Positions 6,333-11,010 of a stretch of 11,010 bases of DNA are shown here, piece after piece. Source of the stretch: Deltaproteobacteria bacterium (GTDB lineage Bacteria > Myxococcota_A > UBA796 > GCA-2862545); contig JAFDJI010000068.1 in the NCBI GenBank assembly GCA_019307545.1, positions 1 to 11,010 on the forward strand. The letters are read 5' to 3'. The notes under the pieces are model-generated. The model was not told the DNA's origin, searched no databases, and saw only the letters and a program-made list of their open reading frames with translations. Both the position numbers and the translations under genes were made by a program. Position 1 is the first letter of the stretch. Every line of letters begins with the position of its first letter.

Positions 6333-6863
6333 TCACTCGTCATCCAAGCTGTCGGCCCACTCCCCGGCTTCTTCGATCGCATGCCAGTAGTCGTAGAGAT
6401 CCGGGTCTGCGGCCACGGTCGCCGTGCGGACCATGGCGCTCCCGTCCGGCGCGAGGGGCGCGAACACGTCGGGAAGTGTGCGGATGATCTCGGCCACCCG
6501 GTGCGCGGCCTCCCGCAGGAGGTCGGTTCGCCCTGCCCAGGCTGCGGCGGCCACCAGGTCGTCGAAGTCGGTCACCGCGTCTTCCACTTCCTCCTCGTCG
6601 ACGTCTCCGCCGGACACGTCGTCGATCGCCTCGGCGAGGCCATCGATGTCTGCCTCCGCGAACCCCTCTTCCAGTAGCTCGGCAGCCGGCCCGCGACGCC
6701 AGGCTTCCACGGGCTCCAGCAGCACGGGATCCGCGTCGAGGCGCGTAGCGAGGCCTGCGACGACGGCGATCTCCAAGGCCTCGTCTCCATCGGTCGCACC
6801 CAGGTCGAACAGCTCCTGCAGCTGGTCGATCAGGACCGCCAACTCGCCTGTGTGAGGCGCCAT
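6333..6863 (-). CDS. Acidic, lysine-free protein of unknown function
   Basis: 176 residues, ATG at 6863; the ribosome site is poor and the start is the least certain of the main genes. There is no signal peptide or membrane segment, so it is probably cytoplasmic. The composition is extreme: Asp, Glu, Ala and Leu dominate, and I find no Lys, Cys or Asn in the sequence. The middle (about 72-105) is an acidic stretch, IDGLAEAIDDVSGGDVDEEE, between two predicted helical regions. The C-terminal region has an aromatic cluster (LYDYWHAIEEAGEW). I recognise no family. The gene precedes the TPR lipoprotein with 68 bp between and no obvious terminator, so the two may act together. It is divergent from the glycosyltransferase gene. 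Confidence 0.75.
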   Translation of the reverse strand: MAPHTGELAVLIDQLQELFDLGATDGDEALEIAVVAGLATRLDADPVLLEPVEAWRRGPAAELLEEGFAEADIDGLAEAIDDVSGGDVDEEEVEDAVTDFDDLVAAAAWAGRTDLLREAAHRVAEIIRTLPDVFAPLAPDGSAMVRTATVAADPDLYDYWHAIEEAGEWADSLDDE

Positions 6864-6897
6864 GCCAGAAGGATACGCCCATGCTGCAATGGTATGT

Positions 6898-6913
6898 TCC
6901 GCACGATTGCGGA
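6898..6913. other. Perfect inverted repeat in the divergent spacer 6864-6993
   Basis: TCCGCA (6898-6903) and TGCGGA (6908-6913) flank CGAT. It lies 35 bp before the start of the acidic-protein gene and 81 bp before the glycosyltransferase start, a suitable place for an operator serving one or both. No confident -35/-10 or sigma-54 promoter was found in this spacer. Confidence 0.25.
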
Positions 6914-6993
6914 GGGCCGGTTCTTATGGGGCAATGCGTCGTCGTGATGGGCGTCGGTGATGGCATCGGTGGGCGCGCTGGGCGGAGGCGCGC

Positions 6994-8556
6994 GTGAGCA
7001 CACGGCTGCACCGCGGCGCCGCGGGTTCCATTGCCCTGCTCTCGGCCGTGTTCCTGGGGCTCGTTCTCGCCAACCCCACCTGGTTCATGTTCGATGACGC
7101 GTACTTCTACCTTCAGATCGCCGGTCACCTCGCGGAGGGGCACGGGAGCACGTTCCACGGCTTTGGGTGGACGAACGGCTACCATCCGCTCTGGTTGAGC
7201 GTCTGTGTTCCCCTTCTCGCCCTTGCCCGGTGGTTCGGGGTCTCCGCCATCCACCTGGTGGTCGGGATCCAGGCGATCCTCGCGCTTGGGATTGGCGCCT
7301 TGGTGGTTCGGTTGTGTCGCCAGACGGCCCTTCCATACCCCTCGTTGCCCCTGGCGGTGGCGGCCACCTACTTCCTGGGGGGAGGCGTATGGGGTTCGGA
7401 GGGCTTCTTGAACGGGTTCCTCCAACTACTCGGCTTGAGCCTCCTGTTGCAGGCCCATGCCCATCGGAAGGCCCCGCTCCCATGGATCCTGGCGGGTGTT
7501 CTCCTCGGTCTCGCGGTTCTCGCGCGCCTCGACCTCGTGTTCCTGGCTGGCGTGTGCTGCCTGTCCGCGCTCTTCCAGCGAGATGTTCCCGCACGTGACC
7601 GCCTGCGCGATGCGGCGCTGCTCGGCTTGGCCATTTCGGCGGTCTTGCTGCCCTACTTGCTGGGCAATCTCGACGCCAGCGGTCACCTGATGCCCATCAG
7701 CGGTGCCGTGAAGAGCACGTTCCCGATCCCAAACCTCGACGGCGTTGCGGGGAAGCTCGGCGCCATGGGGCGCAACGTCTGCGTCGCTGCGGTGATCGCC
7801 CTGGCCCTGGCGGCCTCCCGGGCCGCGGTGGGCCAGCAGCGTCTGCTGCTGGTGGTGCTCGCGAGCGGCACGCTCTGTCAGGCTGGGTACGTCGCAGTGT
7901 TCACTGGGGAGCGGTGGTCCACCGACTACGACTACTACTACGTGACCGGCGCCCTGGTGGTCGCCTTCGCCGCCAGTATCGCCTTCGCCGCCTTTGCGCG
8001 CATGCTTCCCTCCCTGGATTCCGCCCAGCGATCCACGCTGGCGGCGGTGTTGTCCACGCTCATGATTGCGACCGCGCTGGTGCCCGCCGTGGGTCGGGCG
8101 GTGAAGATGGGACCCGGCGGAGTCCAGTGGGCGCCCGCGTCTGTCACCGTGCAGCTCGCTTGGTGGATGAAGGCCAACCTGCCGCCTGGAAGCCGCGTGT
8201 TCACCGTGGACGCGCCTGGCCGGCTCGCCTGGTTTTCGGGTCGGCCGGTGTTCGCAGCGGATGGGCTCACCCACGACTTCCATTTCGCCGAGGAGCTTCA
8301 ACGCCCCGACCTGACGGCCTGGTTGGAGCGAAAGGGTGTCACCCACATCGTCGCACAGCTCTACGACTACCAGACGCCCTGGGTCGACAACACCTATGCA
8401 CAGGGCGAGACGGTGATGCGCATCCTCGCCCCGCGCACCGGGATTCCGGTGGGGGAGCTGCACCTCCTCGCCGATGAAGCGCTGGTGACCACGGACATGC
8501 TCGACGCTGAATCGGACGACCTTCCCGTGGGTGTGTGGCGCTGGCCTCCCCCCTGA
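6994..8556 (+). CDS. GT-C-fold membrane glycosyltransferase (PMT/ArnT-like superfamily)
   Basis: 520 residues. The GTG start follows GGAGG (6984-6988) with a 5-nt spacer. Residues 10-27 form the first membrane helix. The first external loop carries FMFDDAYFYLQIAGHLAEGH (32-50) and then WTNGYHPLW (59-67). An acidic DD motif after helix 1, followed by the TNG-HPLW signature, is characteristic of lipid-sugar-dependent GT-C enzymes, with the Asp pair probably catalytic or metal-binding. About nine to ten further hydrophobic helices run to about 368. The last 140 residues (WWMKANLPPGSRVFTVDAPG onward) form a soluble extracytoplasmic domain typical of such proteins. Donor and acceptor are not predictable; likely jobs are glycosylation of an envelope lipid, glycan or protein. 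It seems to stand alone, with divergent and weakly linked neighbours. Confidence 0.85.
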   Translation: MSTRLHRGAAGSIALLSAVFLGLVLANPTWFMFDDAYFYLQIAGHLAEGHGSTFHGFGWTNGYHPLWLSVCVPLLALARWFGVSAIHLVVGIQAILALGIGALVVRLCRQTALPYPSLPLAVAATYFLGGGVWGSEGFLNGFLQLLGLSLLLQAHAHRKAPLPWILAGVLLGLAVLARLDLVFLAGVCCLSALFQRDVPARDRLRDAALLGLAISAVLLPYLLGNLDASGHLMPISGAVKSTFPIPNLDGVAGKLGAMGRNVCVAAVIALALAASRAAVGQQRLLLVVLASGTLCQAGYVAVFTGERWSTDYDYYYVTGALVVAFAASIAFAAFARMLPSLDSAQRSTLAAVLSTLMIATALVPAVGRAVKMGPGGVQWAPASVTVQLAWWMKANLPPGSRVFTVDAPGRLAWFSGRPVFAADGLTHDFHFAEELQRPDLTAWLERKGVTHIVAQLYDYQTPWVDNTYAQGETVMRILAPRTGIPVGELHLLADEALVTTDMLDAESDDLPVGVWRWPPP

Positions 8557-8591
8557 ATCGGGAGCACCTGGACGAGTTCTTCGCCACGGAG

Positions 8592-8607
8592 CCCCTCCCC
8601 AGAGGGG
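8592..8607 (+). terminator. GC hairpin after the glycosyltransferase gene
   Basis: CCCCTC (8592-8597) pairs perfectly with GAGGGG (8602-8607) around a CCCA loop, 35 bp after the stop codon. No T-tract follows, so termination is plausible but weakly supported. Confidence 0.3.
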
Positions 8608-8652
8608 TGTGGCTCCAACTCCGCCTATTTGGCCCCGGAGGGTACTCTTCGC

Positions 8653-8679
8653 TTGCGACCCTTCTTTCTTTTGGATAAT
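8653..8679 (+). promoter_or_regulatory. Candidate sigma-70-type promoter for the response regulator
   Basis: GATAAT (8674-8679) matches five of six -10 consensus bases and lies in a T-rich patch unusual for this sequence. A partial -35, TTGCGA (8653-8658), is 15 bp upstream. The predicted start, around 8686, is only a few bases before the GGGAG ribosome site, so the leader would be very short. Confidence 0.35.
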
Positions 8680-8699
8680 TTCGAGAACGGGAGAGATTC

Positions 8700-9107
8700 T
8701 TGAGCGCAGAGAAGAGCCGCGGAGGGGGGCACAACGGACGGCCCCAGATCCTCATTGTCGATGACGAGCCGGCCATCTTGGAGGTCTTGGCGCAGTTTCT
8801 CGTGGATTACGATGTCTGCTGCGTTTGCGGGGGGGAGGAGGCGTTGGAGCAGTGTCGCTCCCGGCCCTTCGATGTGATCCTGTGCGACCTGATGATGCCC
8901 GGACTCACGGGAATGGACCTCCACCACGTCCTCAGCTCGATGCATCCACGGATTGCGGAGCGCATGGTCTTCATCTCCGGCGGCGCGCACAATCGGGGCG
9001 TGCGCGACTTTCTGCAGCGGGTCGGGAACCCACGGCTGGGCAAGCCCTTCACCCGTGGCGCGGTGCTGGAGGAGGTCGCGGGGATCTTGCAGCGACACCC
9101 TCGCTGA
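8700..9107 (+). CDS. Receiver-only (CheY-like) response regulator
   Basis: 135 residues. The start is TTG at 8700 after GGGAGAG (8689-8695); no ATG or GTG precedes the first beta strand in this frame. A 16-residue basic lead precedes one complete receiver domain: QILIVDDEP (Asp21, Asp22 for Mg), LCDLMMPGLTGMDL (Asp63 phosphorylated), VFISGGA (Ser93, switch position) and LGKPF (Lys115). There is no output domain. Such proteins act by protein contact or as phospho-relay intermediates. The FISGG and KPF region resembles receivers of hybrid kinases and phosphorelays. The only kinase in the window, at 2990-4042, is about 5 kb away, so a pairing is only a guess. The stop lies 25 bp before the palindromic tract upstream of the reductase gene. 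Confidence 0.9.
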   Translation: MSAEKSRGGGHNGRPQILIVDDEPAILEVLAQFLVDYDVCCVCGGEEALEQCRSRPFDVILCDLMMPGLTGMDLHHVLSSMHPRIAERMVFISGGAHNRGVRDFLQRVGNPRLGKPFTRGAVLEEVAGILQRHPR

Positions 9108-9132
9108 CCCCTCGGCCCCATCCGTCACGGTT

Positions 9133-9171
9133 CGTGTGCACACATGTGCCCACGTGTGCGCACACGCACAT
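9133..9171. promoter_or_regulatory. Two palindromes 21 bp apart in an alternating purine-pyrimidine tract (candidate enhancer)
   Basis: GTGTGCACAC (9134-9143) and CGTGTGCGCACACG (9153-9166) are perfect palindromes sharing the half-site GTGTG/CACAC. Their centres (9138.5 and 9159.5) are 21 bp apart, two helical turns, so two dimers would sit on the same face. Relative to the sigma-54 start predicted near 9303 they lie at about -165 and -144, where activator sites usually are. Except for the CCC at 9149-9151, the tract alternates purine and pyrimidine, which also favours Z-DNA. The activator is unknown. Confidence 0.5.
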
Positions 9172-9235
9172 TTCAATATCGATGTAACCGGTTTTGATTA
9201 TCCGGATTTTTTGGAATTTTGAGATTTGCTGTGCG
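9167..9235. promoter_or_regulatory. AT-rich block between candidate enhancer and sigma-54 promoter
   Basis: This block is mostly A and T in an otherwise GC-rich window. It includes the palindromes AACCGGTT (9186-9193) and ATCCGGAT (9200-9207). AATCAA on the minus strand (9194-9199) matches the first half of the IHF consensus, but the second half is not at the right spacing. A bend or looping role is plausible by position only. Confidence 0.3.
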
Positions 9236-9275
9236 GTTCGCCCAACCGAGTTGGCGCTCGCCGATCGCGCTCGGC

Positions 9276-9292
9276 CTGGCACGGCGTTTGCT
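9276..9292 (+). promoter_or_regulatory. Sigma-54 (-24/-12) promoter upstream of the NADP reductase gene
   Basis: CTGGCACGGCGTTTGCT matches YTGGCACGrNNNTTGCW at every defined position. GG (9278-9279) and GC (9290-9291) have the exact 10-bp separation. Transcription would start near 9303, about 260 nt before the reductase start codon at 9564. The full consensus match, intergenic location and orientation make it convincing. RpoN and an NtrC-type activator would be required. Confidence 0.7.
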
Positions 9293-9326
9293 TGGAGAGG
9301 GGTGGGAACACACGGGGGTGTGGACA

Positions 9327-9386
9327 ATGCGCGCACAGGACCAGAGCACGGCGTCGACGGCGACCCCGCTGGAGACCTTGGAGTAG
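9327..9386 (+). CDS. Possible 19-residue leader peptide
   Basis: ATG at 9327, about 24 nt after the predicted sigma-54 start, opens MRAQDQSTASTATPLETLE and stops at TAG (9384-9386). The stop codon sits at the foot of the 10-bp hairpin. It has no run of a single regulatory amino acid, but is rich in Thr, Ser and Ala. The upstream GGGGGTGTGG is a poor ribosome site. This may be a chance ORF. Confidence 0.2.
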   Translation: MRAQDQSTASTATPLETLE

Positions 9387-9411
9387 CAGGCTGCTGAGAA
9401 GGCAGCCTGCT
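9385..9411 (+). other. Perfect 10-bp hairpin in the reductase leader
   Basis: AGCAGGCTGC (9385-9394) pairs with GCAGCCTGCT (9402-9411) around a 7-nt loop TGAGAAG. It is among the strongest inverted repeats I found in the window. No T-tract follows, so it is not a typical intrinsic terminator. A role in mRNA stability, translation coupling or protein binding is possible. Confidence 0.5.
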
Positions 9412-9563
9412 GGTTCGAGCGGTCGCCCAAGCCTGTTGTGCATCATGCGTTGGTGGTCGCACCCACCTCGTGGGCAGGGCAGATCCGGTGGGTGCCCGTA
9501 CGCACAGCCGTCGGTTATTCCTGGATGCCAGCGGGCCGGGACCCCCCGCGGGACGAGGAGATC

Positions 9564-10988
9564 ATGAGCAACGACCATCCGCTTGGAAGCGCCGAGAGGC
9601 CCCTTCGTGTCGCCATCGTTGGATCGGGACCATCGGGGTTCTACGCTGCCGCTGCTCTGTTCAAGCAGAAGGACCTCTTGGTGGAGGTCGACATGTTCGA
9701 GCGCCTCCCGACACCGTACGGGCTGGTGCGAGGCGGCGTCGCGCCGGACCATCAGAACATCAAGGCGGTGACCCGTGCCTTCGAGCGCACGGCCCGCTCC
9801 GAGGGCTTCCGGTTCTTCGGCAACGTGAAGATCAGCGAGCATCTGTCCGTGGAAGACCTGTATGCCCACTACGACCAGGTGGTGTACGCGGTGGGCACGG
9901 AGTCCCACCGCGACATGGGCGTTCCCGGAGAGGACCTCGCCGGCAGCTTCAACGCCACCGAGTTCGTGGGCTGTTACAACGGGCATCCCGATTTCCAGGA
10001 TCGCGATTTCGACCTCGAGAACGTGACGACGGCGGTGGTGGTCGGGATTGGCAATGTGGCCGTCGACTGCGCCCGGATCCTCGTCCGCGATCCCGACGAG
10101 CTTGCAGTGACCGACATCACCGACGAGGCCCTCACGGCGCTCAGGAAGAGCGCGGTGCGCGAGGTCTACATGCTCGGGCGACGGGGACCGGCCCAGGCAA
10201 AGTTCGCGCCAGCCGAGATCAAGGAGATCGCGGATTGTTCGGGCGCCGACCTGGTCCTGCGACCCGAGGATGCCGAGCCCGGTCCGGTCTCCGCTGGCTG
10301 GCTGGAGAGCCTCGAGATCAGAGAGCAGAAGAACATCCAGAAGAACCTGGACTTTCTCGCCGAGTGTGCATCGTCCGGAGAGGGTACCGAGGCACGGAAG
10401 GTCCGGCTGTGGCTGCTCACGTCCCCGATCGAGCTCATGGGGAAGGACGGCAGGGTGGTCGGCGCCAAGCTGGAGCGGAACTCGCTCTCCATCAAGAAGC
10501 CGGGCGGTGAGCCGCGTCCGAGCGGGACCGGAGAGGTGCAGGAGATCGAGTGCCAGTTGGCGCTGCGGGCCATTGGCTACCACGGCATCCAGCTTCCGGG
10601 CGTGCCCTTCGATGATTGGTACGGGATCATCCACAACGAGGGCGGGCGCGTCATCGATCCCGACCGGGAGAAAGCCGTGGTCCCAGGTGCCTACGTGGTG
10701 GGTTGGGCCAAGCGGGGCCCTTCGGGTCTGGTGGGCACCAACCGCGCCTGTTCCTTCGCCACCGTGGACCTGATGCTCGAGGACGCACGGGGTCAGACCG
10801 CTCCGCACGACGAGGCGCACACGGCCGACGGAGCGCTCGCCTTTGTGAAGGCCCACCAGCCTGATTTCATCACCTTCGACGACTGGCAGAAGCTCGACGC
10901 GATGGAGGTCGAGCGTGGCCAGACGTGCGGGAAGGTGCGGCAGAAGTTCACCAGCGCGGCTGACGCACTCGAGGCGCTCCGCAGCTAG
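9564..10988 (+). CDS. fprA: Ferredoxin/adrenodoxin-type NADP+ reductase (FprA family)
   Basis: 474 residues, close to the usual 450-460 of FprA and adrenodoxin reductases. It is a flavoenzyme passing electrons between NADPH and ferredoxin-type proteins, cytoplasmic. The ATG at 9564 follows GAGGAG; a GTG in frame at 9438 would add 42 non-family residues and is rejected. Visible motifs: FAD-binding VAIVGSGPSGFYAA (17-30), TPYGLVRGGVAPDH (50-63), NADP-binding VVVGIGNVAVDCARIL (158-173), the MLGRRGPAQAKF segment (203-214), and the C-terminal FAD motif GWAKRGPSGLVGTN (380-393). The tail (DDWQKLDAMEVERGQTCGK) is also family-typical. Two variations: the usual GNGNVALD is GIGNVAVD, and residues 394-399 read RACSFA where FprA commonly has K-x-D-x-x-E. 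The electron partner is not encoded nearby. Sigma-54 regulation is predicted; physiological role uncertain. Confidence 0.93.
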   Translation: MSNDHPLGSAERPLRVAIVGSGPSGFYAAAALFKQKDLLVEVDMFERLPTPYGLVRGGVAPDHQNIKAVTRAFERTARSEGFRFFGNVKISEHLSVEDLYAHYDQVVYAVGTESHRDMGVPGEDLAGSFNATEFVGCYNGHPDFQDRDFDLENVTTAVVVGIGNVAVDCARILVRDPDELAVTDITDEALTALRKSAVREVYMLGRRGPAQAKFAPAEIKEIADCSGADLVLRPEDAEPGPVSAGWLESLEIREQKNIQKNLDFLAECASSGEGTEARKVRLWLLTSPIELMGKDGRVVGAKLERNSLSIKKPGGEPRPSGTGEVQEIECQLALRAIGYHGIQLPGVPFDDWYGIIHNEGGRVIDPDREKAVVPGAYVVGWAKRGPSGLVGTNRACSFATVDLMLEDARGQTAPHDEAHTADGALAFVKAHQPDFITFDDWQKLDAMEVERGQTCGKVRQKFTSAADALEALRS

Positions 10989-11010
10989 CTGACGCCGGGC
11001 TCGTCGGCGG

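Larger units (their letters stand above)
9303..9563 (+). other. Long structured 5' leader of the NADP reductase gene
   Basis: From the predicted start to the reductase ATG there is no large gene. The stretch holds a 19-codon ORF (9327-9386), a strong hairpin (9385-9411) and a set of competing short stems. CCCACC (9462-9467) or parts of it can pair with GGTGG (9452-9456), GTGGG (9470-9474) or GGTGGG (9487-9492), and only one of these can form at a time. GAGGAG (9555-9560) is the ribosome site. No known riboswitch class is recognised. Confidence 0.4.

Noticed and set aside
7426..8463. A 345-codon minus-strand frame within the glycosyltransferase gene, and a similar 358-codon one at 1901-2977
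   Set aside because: Both lie opposite genes with clear signals and domains, and their translations are low-complexity His/Arg/Gly/Val mixtures without recognisable features.
9402..9425. tRNA-like T-loop (GGTTCGAGC)
   Set aside because: The base after the loop is G, not C, the stem does not pair, and no acceptor, D-arm or anticodon arm can be drawn around it.
9438..9563. N-terminal extension of the reductase from GTG at 9438
   Set aside because: The 42 added residues have no family similarity. The ATG at 9564 has a ribosome site and places the FAD motif at the usual distance from the N-terminus.
9198..10856. A 552-codon open frame on the minus strand opposite the reductase gene
   Set aside because: It is an antisense shadow of a strongly conserved FprA gene; high GC lengthens such frames, and its composition (Arg/His/Val-rich without domains) is not protein-like.
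8700..10988. Receiver and reductase genes as one operon
   Set aside because: The 456-bp gap contains its own sigma-54 promoter and regulatory layout, so independent transcription is more likely.

Overview
The window is GC-rich DNA from what is most likely a Myxococcota-type bacterium (a 'deltaproteobacterial' predator or scavenger lineage). Three things point there: a secreted protein ending in a Cys–hydrophobic–Arg-cluster tail like MYXO-CTERM, several Asp-rich lipoproteins with Asp-Pro linkers (one with a C-terminal lamin-tail domain), and apparent sigma-54 promoters. No mobile element, CRISPR array, tRNA or rRNA was found. The genes look like chromosomal housekeeping and cell-envelope genes, with no sign of an island.

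Layout. 1-498: 3' end of a surface protein gene (+). 522-956: small secreted beta-sandwich protein (-). It is divergent from 1085-1900, an amidohydrolase_2-family protein (+) that lacks several of the usual metal ligands. 1994-2971: lipoprotein with a DDP linker and lamin-tail domain (+). 2990-4042: membrane histidine kinase of the NtrB/ZraS type (-). It is divergent from 4169-4828, a small lipoprotein (+) with a near-consensus sigma-54 promoter. 4822-6264: TPR lipoprotein (-), tail-to-tail with the previous gene and overlapping it by 7 bp. 6333-6863: acidic protein of unknown function (-), probably co-transcribed with the TPR gene. 6994-8556: GT-C-type membrane glycosyltransferase (+). 8700-9107: receiver-only response regulator (+). 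9108-9563: a 456-bp regulatory stretch. 9564-10988: ferredoxin/adrenodoxin-type NADP reductase (FprA family) (+).

The most interesting part is 9108-9563. It contains, in order: two palindromes with centres 21 bp apart inside an alternating purine-pyrimidine tract; an AT-rich block; a consensus sigma-54 promoter (GG at 9278-9279, GC at 9290-9291); and a leader of about 260 nt with a 19-codon ORF, a perfect 10-bp hairpin and competing smaller hairpins. The reductase gene follows. This is the classical layout of an enhancer-dependent sigma-54 promoter, followed by an unusually long, structured leader. A second sigma-54 promoter lies about 50 bp before the lipoprotein start at 4169, divergent from the histidine kinase. 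An orphan kinase of the NtrB class, an orphan receiver and two sigma-54 promoters in 11 kb suggest signal-dependent regulation, but no enhancer-binding protein gene is visible and the wiring is inference.
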